DNA from: Solirubrobacterales bacterium 70-9
Lineage (GTDB): Bacteria; Pseudomonadota; Alphaproteobacteria; Acetobacterales; Acetobacteraceae
Direction of reading: 5' to 3'
Assembly (NCBI GenBank): GCA_903970625.1
Contig: CAJCJG010000040.1
Coordinates: 1 to 42,193, forward strand
DNA length: 42,193 nucleotides
Part shown: positions 9,466 through 17,796 of the stretch, piece by piece
How the letters are laid out: each line of letters begins with the position of its first letter
Position numbering within the stretch: the first letter of the stretch is position 1
Translations under genes and position numbers: made by a program
The notes under the pieces: model-generated
What the model saw: only the letters and a program-made list of their open reading frames with translations
Database searches by the model: none
What the model was told of the DNA's origin: nothing

Positions 9466-10233
9466 TCAGCCGGCGCGCAGCGATTGCCGAAGCGCGTCGG
9501 CGCCTGCGCTGGCCGACGACACCCCGCCGTTGACGATTTGGGCGGCAGTTGCCGACCGCCCGTAATACGATGCGTTCCAGTCGGTCCGTGGCTTGATGAC
9601 CGACCCTTCGAGGGTGATGCCGGCGTAGGCCCCCTTCGATTTGGCCCAGGCTACGATATCCGCGTGCCCGTTCGCCGTCGTTGCGGCTTGGGCATTCGAA
9701 CCGACGACGAGAACCGTCAACCCCGCTTCCGCACCGATCTTGAACTCGTCCCGCATGAACGCCTGAAGCCCGCGTTCGGTCATGATGAACAGGACGAGTT
9801 CGGCTACTTCAATGCCGATTTGAAGGCCAAAAGATGCCGACCCAATCACATAGAAAGCCGGCTGGCCCCATCCGCGCCCGGCTGTGCGCGAGATGAGCAC
9901 GCCGTCGCCGCCCTCTCCGCCGACGAAGAAGCCGCCTTTGACCAGTTGTGGAACAACCATAACCGCCCGGGCTTGCCGAAACAGATCGCCGGAGTTGCCA
10001 AACTGTGGGTCGTGCTTGGCATCGACGACCACCGCGCGGGCTTGATCGAGCAACACCTGCGGCTCGTTCGAGGCCGCGTACGCGCCAAATGGCAGCAACG
10101 CCGCAATTGCCCCGCCCGCCGCGCCGATCGCAAAAGCCCGTCGGCTGACGCCTGGGGAGCAACCGGCCGACATTGCCGGCGTGCTGCTAGGGCTGGCGAT
10201 GTTCGGCATGGGGATATCATTCACCTTGTGCAT
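9466..10233 (-). CDS. SYLF (Ysc84-type) lipid-binding domain protein with Tat signal
   Basis: A 255-residue exported protein. The N-terminus carries a twin-arginine signal: SRRAFAIG (R31-R32), a hydrophobic stretch and AYA before a likely cleavage at residue 53. The mature part shows the SYLF signatures ARAVMVVPQLVKGGFFVGG and GGDGVLISR, and a conserved middle around GSASFGLQIGIEVAE. SYLF domains bind phosphoinositide-type lipids in eukaryotes; bacterial members are periplasmic or outer-envelope proteins of unclear function. I chose ATG 10233 because GAGG lies six bases upstream and the longer frame upstream has no family similarity. It lies downstream of the stress kinase gene across a 183-base gap and upstream of the PRC-barrel gene; an envelope-stress role is inferred. 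Confidence 0.88.
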   Translation of the reverse strand: MHKVNDIPMPNIASPSSTPAMSAGCSPGVSRRAFAIGAAGGAIAALLPFGAYAASNEPQVLLDQARAVVVDAKHDPQFGNSGDLFRQARAVMVVPQLVKGGFFVGGEGGDGVLISRTAGRGWGQPAFYVIGSASFGLQIGIEVAELVLFIMTERGLQAFMRDEFKIGAEAGLTVLVVGSNAQAATTANGHADIVAWAKSKGAYAGITLEGSVIKPRTDWNASYYGRSATAAQIVNGGVSSASAGADALRQSLRAG

Positions 10234-10416
10234 TGTGACCTCGCTAGGTGCGAACGTTATTGACGAGAACACCGGCTCTCGCTGCGATATTCCGTCGCGT
10301 GTTTGGCTTTGGCTGAGCACAACCCGTAAAGCCGCACCCTTGGTTCTGGTTCCAACGGCGGCAGATAATTTTGCCATGTCCCGCCGGAGCGCGTGTCGCC
10401 CTACTCCGGGCGCGGT

Positions 10417-11028
10417 TCAGCGCGCGCTGGCATCGGCGGCGGAACCCAGCGGCATGCAAAGCGACAATTTTCCGTTTGTATCATCCTGATCCAGGCGCGC
10501 CCCGAGCTGGCGAACATAGGCAGCCATCAATTTGCGCCGCAGAAAATCGAACGCGACGCCACCGGCCCATTCGCCATTGATGGAGACCCAGCGGCTGTCT
10601 TCGGTCGTATGCGTTGACAGGATCACCCGCCCATCGCCCGCCAGCGCACGATCCAGAAATGGCGGCAGACTCACCGACAGATACAGGCCCAGGGCAATCG
10701 CCTGGTCCAGTCCAATCGTGCCTTGCGGCCCCAGTCCATCGACAACGACTTGATCGGGCGCAACCCCGGCGATGACGCGCAAGGCGGACACCAGTTCGGG
10801 CAGCAACTCCGACGCTGCGACCTCGACCATTGGCCCGGTCGCATAGACCAAGCGGTAGGCGACCGCCATCGAGGTCACATGCTCCTCGATGAACCTGATC
10901 TCACTGCGCGTTGCCGGATCGGCAACCCGCTTGGTCAGGTTGATGAGACTGGCGATGATCTGGAAGTTGTTTTTGACGCGGTGGTTTAGCTCCCGGACCA
11001 GCGCAAGCGCGTCAGCATCCGCCGTCAT
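10417..11028 (-). CDS. Sensorless HRXXN-type histidine kinase with degenerate ATPase half
   Basis: A 203-residue protein in the nepR-ecfG operon. The HisKA_2 dimerisation helix begins almost at once: ELNHRVKNNFQIIASL, with H16 in the HRXXN motif shared by kinases that act on PhyR. There is no sensor domain. The following part has HATPase-like spacing, but the N box, normally an N-E-L-x-x-N-A pattern, reads LYLSVSLPPFLDRAL, and no DxGxG or GxGxG box is seen. ATP use is therefore doubtful. It could act as a phosphotransfer protein, a PhyR phosphatase or a dimerisation adaptor; phosphatase-like relatives beside phyR are known from sphingomonads. ATG 11028 lies 20 bases after the ecfG stop. A longer frame upstream overlaps ecfG and is rejected. 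Confidence 0.85.
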   Translation of the reverse strand: MTADADALALVRELNHRVKNNFQIIASLINLTKRVADPATRSEIRFIEEHVTSMAVAYRLVYATGPMVEVAASELLPELVSALRVIAGVAPDQVVVDGLGPQGTIGLDQAIALGLYLSVSLPPFLDRALAGDGRVILSTHTTEDSRWVSINGEWAGGVAFDFLRRKLMAAYVRQLGARLDQDDTNGKLSLCMPLGSAADASAR

Positions 11029-11048
11029 CGCTACAGATTCATTGGCGA

Positions 11049-11666
11049 TCAGCTTACGGGCTGCGAGTTCGCGGCACCGCTCGACGCCGAATCCAGGGCA
11101 GCCTCCCACATGACATCGGGCCCGAACGCCTCGCCACGGCCGACCGCAAGCGACTCGCACAGTTTTGCGCGCGCACGGTTGACACGGCTTTTCATTGTCC
11201 CGACTGCGCATCCACACACTGCGGCCGCTTCCTCGTAGGACAGCCCGGAAGCGCCGACCAACAAAAGCGCCTCCCGGTGATCGGGCGCCAGGCGTCCCAG
11301 CGCGACGCGGAAATCCTGGAACTGCATGTGGCTATCTTGCGTCGCGTGGGTCGCCAGTCGCGCCGCATACTGCCCATCAGGATCGTCCACCTCGCGACGC
11401 CGCTTACGCAACTGTCCGTAGAACTCGTTGCGCAGAATGGTGTAGAGCCATCCGACCATGTTTGAGCCGGGTTCGAAGGACGAGAGATTGGCCCAGGCCT
11501 TGACGAGCGTTTCCTGCACCAGATCGTCCGCCATGTCGGAGCGACCGCACAGCGCCACCGCGAACGCGCGCAGGCGCGGCAGGGCCGCCAACATGTCGGA
11601 TTTCGGGCTTGATATACTGCCGGGAACGGCAGCAACGGCCCGGCGCTGCGGCGCTATCTCGGTCAC
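11049..11666 (-). CDS. ecfG: General stress response ECF sigma factor EcfG
   Basis: A 205-residue ECF sigma factor that directs RNA polymerase to GGAAC-N16/17-CGTT promoters when released from NepR. Region 2 spans about residues 27-92 (RLRAFAVALCGRSDMADDLV, then VGWLYTILRNEFYGQLRKRR); region 4 spans about 120-170 (LAPDHREALLLVGASGLSYE, then VGTMKSRVNRARAKL). The start is GTG at 11666, overlapping the nepR TGA (GTGA), which indicates translational coupling to its anti-sigma factor. Assignment to EcfG rather than another ECF group rests on the gene order phyR / nepR-ecfG as well as sequence. Two candidate EcfG-type promoters upstream of nepR suggest positive autoregulation. Confidence 0.95.
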   Translation of the reverse strand: MTEIAPQRRAVAAVPGSISSPKSDMLAALPRLRAFAVALCGRSDMADDLVQETLVKAWANLSSFEPGSNMVGWLYTILRNEFYGQLRKRRREVDDPDGQYAARLATHATQDSHMQFQDFRVALGRLAPDHREALLLVGASGLSYEEAAAVCGCAVGTMKSRVNRARAKLCESLAVGRGEAFGPDVMWEAALDSASSGAANSQPVS

Positions 11667-11905
11667 GATTTTGGCGCCTGCTTACGCTCCAGCTCATCCA
11701 ACAGTTTCAGAAAGCGATCCGGAACGGGTTGTTGGGCAACCTCGTCGTAAACCGCCCGAAGTTGCCGCCCGATATGAGCCTGGAGTTCCGGACCCAACCC
11801 CGCCGCGCCCTCTGGCAAATGCAGGTGGCCGTGCTCATCGGAAGTCGCATGCGTTTTCATCGTGTCTTTCAAAGGCGGCTTATCTTTGTGGCGCTCGCCC
11901 ATCAT
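11663..11905 (-). CDS. nepR: Anti-sigma factor NepR
   Basis: An 80-residue protein that holds EcfG inactive and is itself captured by phosphorylated PhyR. The conserved NepR helices are visible: GLGPELQAHIGRQLRAVYDE and PVPDRFLKLLDELE at about residues 36-74, with a short charged N-terminus. It is placed correctly, directly before and overlapping ecfG and divergent from phyR. The start is uncertain: ATG 11905 gives 80 residues, while the internal ATG at 11860 has GAAAG just upstream and would suit a transcript from the nearer promoter. The family is poorly conserved outside the core, so either start is acceptable. Confidence 0.93.
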   Translation of the reverse strand: MMGERHKDKPPLKDTMKTHATSDEHGHLHLPEGAAGLGPELQAHIGRQLRAVYDEVAQQPVPDRFLKLLDELERKQAPKS

Positions 11906-11911
11906 GATTCC

Positions 11912-11936
11912 AACTCGCTCGGGACGATCAGGTTCC
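11912..11936 (-). promoter_or_regulatory. Candidate proximal EcfG-type promoter of nepR-ecfG
   Basis: On the minus strand GGAAC (11936-11932) is followed after 16 bases by AGTT (11915-11912), one mismatch from CGTT. Transcription would begin near 11905, so the internal nepR start at 11860 would be the one translated. It competes with the distal candidate at 12014-12039, which has the same mismatch. Confidence 0.4.
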
Positions 11937-12013
11937 AGCCATGGCAGTCTAGTTCTCTGTGTAGCGATTCGGGCAGGCGCGTGCCAGCCTTACAGGCGCG
12001 CGCCACTGCGATG

Positions 12014-12039
12014 AACTCCGCGACACGCAGAATCGTTCC
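12014..12039 (-). promoter_or_regulatory. Candidate distal EcfG-type promoter of nepR-ecfG
   Basis: On the minus strand GGAAC (12039-12035) is followed after 17 bases by AGTT (12017-12014). Its -35 box forms a perfect inverted repeat with the -35 box of the phyR promoter (GTTCCA-N6-TGGAAC, 12035-12052), so the two promoters stand back to back. Confidence 0.5.
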
Positions 12040-12047
12040 ATGGGGCT

Positions 12048-12072
12048 GGAACCTTTTTGGCGTGATAGCGTT
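12048..12072 (+). promoter_or_regulatory. EcfG promoter of phyR
   Basis: GGAAC (12048-12052), 16 bases, then CGTT (12069-12072): a perfect consensus match. The start site would fall near 12080, leaving a leader of about 60 bases before the phyR ATG at 12140. This puts phyR under the sigma factor it controls. Confidence 0.8.
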
Positions 12073-12139
12073 CTATCGTCCGAGCTAGGGGGAGTTCGCT
12101 GCTCCGCGCGACGGCGACTCGTGCCAACCGGGAGGTTCC

Positions 12140-12958
12140 ATGACTGTTTCCGTCACCATCGCGCGCCATATACCTATGCTGCGTCGCTTCGCTCGGGCGC
12201 TTACCGGGGACCAAGCCAGCGGCGATAGTTATGCGATAGCCACCATTGAAGCCATCGTGGCGGGCGATTTGTCGATCGGGCAAGCCAAGGATGCGCGGCG
12301 AGAGCTTTTCAGCGTGTTCGTATCGGTCTGGCGTTCCATCCCGCTGAATGGAGTCCAGCCGCAGATTGACAACAGTTCCGGCCCCGTTGCTGCGGCCGAC
12401 CGGATGCTGGACGAGATGAGTCCCTTGTCTCGGCTCGCGTTCCTGTTGCGGGGGCTGGAAGGGTTCAGCGTCAGCGAAATCGCCGGCATGCTCGCCTGTG
12501 AACAAGACGAAGTCACGGCGCTACTGGCGCAGGCCGGGCGTGAAATTGCCGGTCGCATCAGTACCTCCGTTTTGATTATCGAAGACGAGCCGATTATCGC
12601 GATGGATTTGGAAGCACTGGTTCTGGATCTTGGGCATCGCGTGACTCAAATAGCGCGAACCCGGGCGGAGGCAGTGGCGGCGTTCGCGGCGGACCGGCCT
12701 GGCCTTGTCTTGGCAGACATCAATCTTGCGGACGGCAGTTCCGGCGTGGACGCCGTCAACGAAATCGTCCAGTCGCACAGCGTGCCGATCGTGTTCATCA
12801 CAGCTTATCCGGAACGTTTGCTCACAGGGGAGCGGCCCGAGCCCGCGTTCCTGATCACCAAGCCGTTTCAGGCGGAAACCGTCAAAGCAATCGTCAGCCA
12901 AGCCTTATTCTTCGAGCGTAAGGCTGGCCCACACACGGCAACCGTGACAACGGACTAA
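12140..12958 (+). CDS. phyR: General stress response regulator PhyR
   Basis: A 272-residue anti-anti-sigma response regulator. The N-terminal part (about 1-135) is a sigma-like domain resembling regions 2 and 4 (HIPMLRRFARALTGDQASGD, then LDEMSPLSRLAFLLRGLEG); it mimics EcfG and binds NepR after phosphorylation. The C-terminal receiver (about 145-262) shows VLIIEDEPIIAMDLEAL, acceptor D193 in LVLADINLADGSSG, a Thr in VFITAYP and ITKPF. The ATG has GGGAGG seven bases upstream. It is transcribed away from nepR-ecfG under a perfect EcfG promoter. It is normally phosphorylated by HRXXN kinases; the only one in the window, at 10417, looks unable to bind ATP, so the activating kinase is probably elsewhere. 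Confidence 0.97.
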   Translation: MTVSVTIARHIPMLRRFARALTGDQASGDSYAIATIEAIVAGDLSIGQAKDARRELFSVFVSVWRSIPLNGVQPQIDNSSGPVAAADRMLDEMSPLSRLAFLLRGLEGFSVSEIAGMLACEQDEVTALLAQAGREIAGRISTSVLIIEDEPIIAMDLEALVLDLGHRVTQIARTRAEAVAAFAADRPGLVLADINLADGSSGVDAVNEIVQSHSVPIVFITAYPERLLTGERPEPAFLITKPFQAETVKAIVSQALFFERKAGPHTATVTTD

Positions 12959-12982
12959 CCCGTTTCGATTTAGCTCCGACCG

Positions 12983-13237
12983 CTAGACCGGCTCCAGTTC
13001 GCGTACCGGCCTACTCTCCGGCATTCGGGGTGGTAGCGACGGGATCAGGCAGGCCGGCAGCGGCCGCGACGGTTGGTCGGCGCTAGGCGTCGGGGGCGGC
13101 GGCACGATGTCCGGCACATATTCGCCCCTTCCGCCGCCGTTGCCGGGCTTCAGCATGTAAAGCTCGCGCAACCCGATCAGGATCGGCACGCCGAAGGTCA
13201 ACGTGCCGCTGAGAACGATTTGCAGGCCAGCGTCCAT
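12983..13237 (-). CDS. Small proline-rich membrane protein
   Basis: An 84-residue protein of unknown function. One membrane segment at about residues 4-23 ([19 protein letters not shown]) is followed by a glycine stretch and a proline-rich tail with [14 protein letters not shown] 13237 is chosen because GGAGAG lies six bases upstream; a longer frame upstream overlaps purH and is rejected. It lies 52 bases after purH on the same strand and ends convergently with phyR. Its short N-terminal anchor plus proline-rich tail suggests a membrane-tethered linker or scaffold, but this is only a guess. Confidence 0.7.
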   Translation of the reverse strand: MDAGLQIVLSGTLTFGVPILIGLRELYMLKPGNGGGRGEYVPDIVPPPPTPSADQPSRPLPACLIPSLPPRMPESRPVRELEPV

Positions 13238-13289
13238 GGGATCTCTCCATCGTGCCTTGCGCGATGCTGCCGCGTTTGCGGCCTTTCGT

Positions 13290-14864
13290 TCAATGCCGAA
13301 AATGCCGCACGCCCGTGAAAACCATCGCAATACCGGCGGCATCGGCAGCGGCGATCACCTCGTCGTCGCGCATCGACCCGCCGGGCTGTATGACGGCGGT
13401 GGCCCCGGCCGCGATTGTCGCCTCCAGCCCGTCCGCGAACGGAAAGAAGGCGTCCGAAGCCACGACGCTACCGTGCGTCAGCGGCGTGTCCAGGCCGGCC
13501 GCCTTCGCCGCCTCCACGCCCTTCCAGGCGGCGATGCGGGCGGAATCGACGCGGCTCATTTGCCCGGCGCCGATGCCGACGGTCGCACCGCCCTTGGCAT
13601 AGACGATGGCGTTGGATTTGACGTGCTTGCAGACGCGGAAGGCAAAGATCAGGTCGGAGAGTTCGGCCTCGGTGGGCGCGCGCTTCGTCGTCACCCGCAG
13701 CGCCGATCGGTCGATGCGGCCGGCGTCGCGGGTTTGCGCCAAAAAACCGCCGGCCAGGGTTTTCATAGTTAGGCCCGGCGCCGCCGGATCTGGCATCCCG
13801 CCCGTCAGCAACACGCGCAGGTTCTTTTTGCGGGCGAGCAGCGCCAGCGCGCCTTCGGTCGCGTCCGGCGCGACGATCACCTCGGTGAAAATGGCCGAAA
13901 TCCGCTCGGCGGTGGCCTCGTCCAGCGGGCGGTTGACCGCCACGATGCCGCCGAAGGCGGAAACGGGGTCGCAACGCAGCGCCGCCTCCCACGCATCGGA
14001 TAGGATGGCGGCGGAGGCGACGCCGCACGGATTGGCGTGCTTGACGATCAAGATCGTCGGGTCGGCGAACTCCGCCACCGCCTCGAACGCCGCATCGGTG
14101 TCGTTCAGATTGTTGTAGGACAATTCCTTGCCCTGCACCTGCCGCGCGGTGGCGACGCCGGGGCGGGCGCCGGTGGCGTAGAACGCCGCCTGCTGGTGCG
14201 GGTTCTCCCCGTAGCGGAGCGATTGGCGCCGCGTGCCGCCGATGGTCAAGCGGGTCGGGAACGTCTCTCCCCGTTGATCAACAAACCACGCGGCAATCGC
14301 GGCGTCATAGGCGGCGGTGCGGGCATAGGCTTCGCCCGCGAGTCGCCGCCGCAGCGCAAGCGTCGTGCCGCCATGCGTCTCCAGTTCGGCGAGTACGTCG
14401 GCGTAGCGAGCGGGATCGGTCAGCACACCGACAAATTCATGGTTCTTCGCGGCGGCGCGGATCAGCGCCGGGCCGCCGATGTCGATGTTCTCCACGCAGT
14501 CCTCGAACGCGGCCCCGCGCGCCACCGTCGCCTCGAACGGATACAGATTGACCGCAACGAGGTCGATCGGGTCGATTTGGTGCGCCGCCATTTGCGCCAC
14601 ATGCTCGGGCAGATCGCGGCGGCCCAGAATCCCGCCGTGGATTTGCGGCACCAGGGTTTTGACCCGGCCGTCGAGGATTTCTGGGAAGCCGGTGTGGTCG
14701 GAGACGTCCTTCACCGCGATGCCGGCCTCGCGCAGCGCCTTGGCGGTTCCGCCGGTAGAGAGAATCTCCACCCCGCGCGTCGCGAGCGCGCGGGCGAACT
14801 CCAGCAGGCCGGTTTTGTCGCTGACGGAAATCAGGGCGCGGCGGATCGGCACGATGTCGGTCAT
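13290..14864 (-). CDS. purH: Bifunctional AICAR formyltransferase / IMP cyclohydrolase
   Basis: Catalyses the last two steps of de novo IMP synthesis in the cytoplasm. The 524-residue protein has the normal family length. The N-terminal MGS-like cyclohydrolase half shows [33 protein letters not shown] and HGGILGRRD; the transformylase half shows [38 protein letters not shown] and [13 protein letters not shown] 14864 has GGAGA upstream; the much longer frame upstream is a shadow of the glycosyltransferase gene. It lies 37 bases after the GT4 gene, in a minus-strand run with rpe and the heparinase-like gene. Confidence 0.98.
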   Translation of the reverse strand: MTDIVPIRRALISVSDKTGLLEFARALATRGVEILSTGGTAKALREAGIAVKDVSDHTGFPEILDGRVKTLVPQIHGGILGRRDLPEHVAQMAAHQIDPIDLVAVNLYPFEATVARGAAFEDCVENIDIGGPALIRAAAKNHEFVGVLTDPARYADVLAELETHGGTTLALRRRLAGEAYARTAAYDAAIAAWFVDQRGETFPTRLTIGGTRRQSLRYGENPHQQAAFYATGARPGVATARQVQGKELSYNNLNDTDAAFEAVAEFADPTILIVKHANPCGVASAAILSDAWEAALRCDPVSAFGGIVAVNRPLDEATAERISAIFTEVIVAPDATEGALALLARKKNLRVLLTGGMPDPAAPGLTMKTLAGGFLAQTRDAGRIDRSALRVTTKRAPTEAELSDLIFAFRVCKHVKSNAIVYAKGGATVGIGAGQMSRVDSARIAAWKGVEAAKAAGLDTPLTHGSVVASDAFFPFADGLEATIAAGATAVIQPGGSMRDDEVIAAADAAGIAMVFTGVRHFRH

Positions 14865-14901
14865 GGACAAATCTCCGGCGGCGGATGCCGGGGCATTAGC
14901 C

Positions 14902-16002
14902 CTACGCCCCCAACAGGTCCAGCGTGCGGGCGACGACCCTGCCCTCCTCGTAATGCTGCAAAGCCCGCGCCCGGCCGGCCGCACCCATGCGGGCGCGAAG
15001 TTCAGGATCCTCGGCCAGCCGCCGCAGCGCCTCCGCCAGCGGCGCGACGGTGCGCGGCGGCACCAGCAGGCCGGTCTGCCCCTGCACCACCTGCTCGCGC
15101 GGTCCCCTGATGTCGGTGGCGACCACCGGCAGCCCGCACAGCATGGCCTCGATGACCGACATGGGCAGCCCCTCGGTGTGGGACGGCAGCACGAAAATGT
15201 CGGCGGCGGCGAGAAGGGAGGAAATGTCCTCGCGGTAGCCGAGCAGCCGCAGCCGGTCGCCGAGGCCGGACGCCGGGAAATGGCCAGAAATGTCCTCGTC
15301 GTGGTCGGAGGGGAGGCGGCCACCGACGACCCATAAATCCGCCGCCACGTCGCGCATCGCGGCGAGCAGTTCCACGTAGCCTTTGGCGCGGACGAGGCGG
15401 GAGATGATGATGACAACGACGCGGTCCGGAGCCACGCCGAGGTCGGCCCGGATGCGCCCCCGGGCCTCGGAGTCCGGCCGCAACAGGGTGGCGTCGCGGC
15501 CATTGCCGGCGTAGGTGGCGCGCCGGTGCAGCCACAGCCGCTGCGTGTCCGCCGCCTGCTCCACGGAGACGGTCAAATAAATGTCGGTCAGGCGGCCGCC
15601 GACCCATTCCACGGCGAAGCCCAGAGCGCGGCGCCACCAGGGCCCCGGTTGACGATAAAGATCGCCGTGCGAGGTGAACGCGACGCGAGGCACGCCAGCC
15701 ACGCGGGCGGCAATGCGGGCCAAAAAACCGCTGATCGGCTGGTGCGCATGCACCATGTCCGGCCGCTCCGCCCGGAACAGTTTGATCAGCGCACGCAGCG
15801 CCCGCCATTGGGCGCGCGGCGACAGGCTGCGCGCCATCGGCACGGTCTCGATGCGAAACCCCTCCGCGCGGGCTACGTCGAGGAGTTCACCGTCCGCCGA
15901 AACCCCGATCACCTCATGCCCCCGCGCCCGCAGCCCCCTCATAATTGGCAGCACGAAGTGGCGGAGGGAAAAATCGACGTTGGTGACTTCGATGATTTTC
16001 AT
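14902..16002 (-). CDS. GT4-family glycosyltransferase
   Basis: A 366-residue GT-B fold transferase moving a sugar from a nucleotide donor to an unknown acceptor, probably in polysaccharide or lipid glycosylation. Seen: N-terminal acceptor half with [17 protein letters not shown] and [15 protein letters not shown]-terminal donor half with [37 protein letters not shown] (the E-x7-E type motif) and [11 protein letters not shown]. It resembles the pglA/wcaL type acting at the membrane face. It sits between the heparinase-like gene and purH, a position usually free of such a gene in relatives as far as I recall, so it may be an insertion. Start ATG 16002 matches the family N-terminus [16 protein letters not shown]. 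Confidence 0.93.
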   Translation of the reverse strand: MKIIEVTNVDFSLRHFVLPIMRGLRARGHEVIGVSADGELLDVARAEGFRIETVPMARSLSPRAQWRALRALIKLFRAERPDMVHAHQPISGFLARIAARVAGVPRVAFTSHGDLYRQPGPWWRRALGFAVEWVGGRLTDIYLTVSVEQAADTQRLWLHRRATYAGNGRDATLLRPDSEARGRIRADLGVAPDRVVVIIISRLVRAKGYVELLAAMRDVAADLWVVGGRLPSDHDEDISGHFPASGLGDRLRLLGYREDISSLLAAADIFVLPSHTEGLPMSVIEAMLCGLPVVATDIRGPREQVVQGQTGLLVPPRTVAPLAEALRRLAEDPELRARMGAAGRARALQHYEEGRVVARTLDLLGA

Positions 16003-16075
16003 GGGCGGCTTGGCCGGACTAACCTGAGACGGTAGGGCTCAGCCTCCATGTGCTGACGCTCGGGAGGTTGAGGGC

Positions 16076-16168
16076 ATGACCGATCTTCAAATCTACCTTT
16101 CGCTCGCTCCGCCGGTCCTGCTGGCGCTGGGCGTGCTTGGCTACCTGTATGTGCGGTTCTTCGTCTGA
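16076..16168 (+). CDS. Possible 30-residue single-pass membrane peptide
   Basis: ATG 16076 to TGA 16168 encodes 30 residues, nearly all one hydrophobic segment (PPVLLALGVLGYLYVRFF). A GGGAGG sequence lies about nine bases upstream, stronger than the sites of the flanking genes. It sits in the gap between two minus-strand genes, facing the other way. No homologue is known to me; it could be a small membrane regulator or chance. Confidence 0.45.
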   Translation: MTDLQIYLSLAPPVLLALGVLGYLYVRFFV

Positions 16169-16185
16169 CGTGCCGGCACCCGCGC

Positions 16186-17796
16186 TCAGCCAACCTTGGT
16201 AATCGCCCACTTCACCTGCTGCGGCCCGTCCTGGAAGCCGTTCAGGACCACTTGTTCCGCGCGGCGCAAATGCGGGCCGCCGAGATAGATGCTTTCTTCC
16301 AGCGTCAATTTCGCCCCCTCCGCCCGCAGCCGCCAGCCGCTGCCGGCGGGCAGCCGCAGCAGCACCGCCTCGCCGTCCTGCTGCAAATTCGCGTCCACGT
16401 CCGGGTGCAGGTGAAAGCGCACTGTGTAAGGTTGCGGGCCGACATCCTCGGCGACCGGCTCCACCACGTCCTCGCCGCGAATGTCCTCGCCGCTTTCGCT
16501 CATATACAGGCGGCGGCGGTGAATGGCGCCGAACGGCTTCTTGTAGCCGTCGTGGCTGGCCTCCAGCCAATGCGCGCCATTGGCCTCCTGTCGCTGCACC
16601 TCCACCACCTCCGGCCGCCGCCCCAACCCGTCCGGCTTCAGCTCGGCGGAAGACACGTCGGCGATGGTCAGCGTCGAGTGCGCGGCGGTGGCGCGCGTGG
16701 CGTCCCGCCATTCGGGGCCGGCGGCTGGGGCGGCACCGACATTGACGATCATCCGATCGCGGCCCACCGACAGTTCGAACGCCAGCGTGCCGGCATGCGC
16801 GAACCGGTCGAGCTTCGCCGGTGCCGGGGTGCCGCAATCGACGATCAAAACGCTGCGGCCGGCTTGCAGGCGGTGGAAGCCACCCTCGGTCAGCGCCGTC
16901 GGCGCGCGGCCGGCGCGGCCCGCTTGCACCAGCACGAGGTCGATCAGGGCGGCCGTGTCTTCCTTGGTGCCGTTGAACAGCGCCAACCCGAGGTCGCCAT
17001 GGCGCAACGACCGCAGGGCCGGCGCCATCCGTTCGATCGCGGCGCCGAGCGCGGTCGGCGCCTGTGCCTGCGCGGCCTGGAGCAGCGCGCGGATTTCCGT
17101 CAAATCCTGGAGCGCCCCGAGCAGTTGCGCCGGGCTGCGCTCGCAATGGCAGCCATCCGGCAACACCTGCCGGTTGATCTCCTGCGGCAGTATCCGCAGC
17201 GCGCGGGTCAGGAACGCCGCGTGTTCGGGCAGCGCCACCGCCGCCGCGATCAGTCCTTTGACAGCTGTCAACGCGCGGGCGTCCAGTTCCTCGGTCGGCA
17301 GGGCGGCGGCGAGACCGCGCGCGTCGGCGACGAGGCGGGCCATCAGGCGCTGGCGGAACCCGTCGTCGGCGCTCGCGGCAAAGAAATCGTAGTGGCCGAG
17401 CCACGCGGCGATCCGCGCGCCCGCCACGTCCGGGCGCTGTGCCAGCGGCTCCAGGTTCGGGGCGGCGATCCATTCCTGCACCAGCGCCCGCGCCCGCATC
17501 CGCGCGCCGTCCGTGCCGAGTGCCCGCAAATCGCGCAGCCAGGTGAAGCCATGGGCGCAGGCGCGCAACAGGTCGGACCCGGCGATCTCGGCAAACGCGC
17601 CCGGCTTCAGTGTTGCCAGTGAGCCGGCGAGGTCGAGGTCGCCCTTCAGCAGATTGGCACCCCGGTTTGGGTCGCCCGGCCACGGGTCTCGGACGGGCAG
17701 GGCGGGCGCGTCCGGAATGCGGGCCATGCGCAGGCTGGGCAGCCGCGCCAGTTTGCGGCGCGCGTCGCGCATCCAGCGGTTCGGGTCCATCACCAC
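16186..17796 (-). CDS. Heparinase II/III-like protein
   Basis: A 536-residue protein of the heparinase II/III family, whose better-known members are polysaccharide lyases; members linked to purH and rpe-type genes in Rhodospirillales have no proven substrate. Seen: an N-terminal alpha-rich region with GFTWLRDLRALG, a middle part with INRQVLPDGCHCERSP, and a C-terminal beta-sandwich region with TEGGFHRLQAGRSVLIVDCG, HAGTLAFELSVGRDRMIVNVG and AAHSTLTIAD. No signal peptide is visible. The start overlaps the rpe stop; GTG 17796 and ATG 17790 are both possible and differ by two residues. A role in cell-wall or capsule turnover is inferred only. Confidence 0.85.
   Translation of the reverse strand: MVMDPNRWMRDARRKLARLPSLRMARIPDAPALPVRDPWPGDPNRGANLLKGDLDLAGSLATLKPGAFAEIAGSDLLRACAHGFTWLRDLRALGTDGARMRARALVQEWIAAPNLEPLAQRPDVAGARIAAWLGHYDFFAASADDGFRQRLMARLVADARGLAAALPTEELDARALTAVKGLIAAAVALPEHAAFLTRALRILPQEINRQVLPDGCHCERSPAQLLGALQDLTEIRALLQAAQAQAPTALGAAIERMAPALRSLRHGDLGLALFNGTKEDTAALIDLVLVQAGRAGRAPTALTEGGFHRLQAGRSVLIVDCGTPAPAKLDRFAHAGTLAFELSVGRDRMIVNVGAAPAAGPEWRDATRATAAHSTLTIADVSSAELKPDGLGRRPEVVEVQRQEANGAHWLEASHDGYKKPFGAIHRRRLYMSESGEDIRGEDVVEPVAEDVGPQPYTVRFHLHPDVDANLQQDGEAVLLRLPAGSGWRLRAEGAKLTLEESIYLGGPHLRRAEQVVLNGFQDGPQQVKWAITKVG

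Noticed and set aside
10328-10353. EcfG-type promoter before the SYLF gene
   Set aside because: GGAAC-N17-CTTT on the minus strand has a mismatch at the most conserved -10 base and a long leader; too weak to list.
11029-11217. N-terminal extension of the stress kinase into ecfG
   Set aside because: The extra residues are a shadow of ecfG codons, Cys/Arg-rich, and no domain is present.
13238-13342. N-terminal extension of the small membrane protein to 13342
   Set aside because: It overlaps purH, and a good ribosome site marks ATG 13237.
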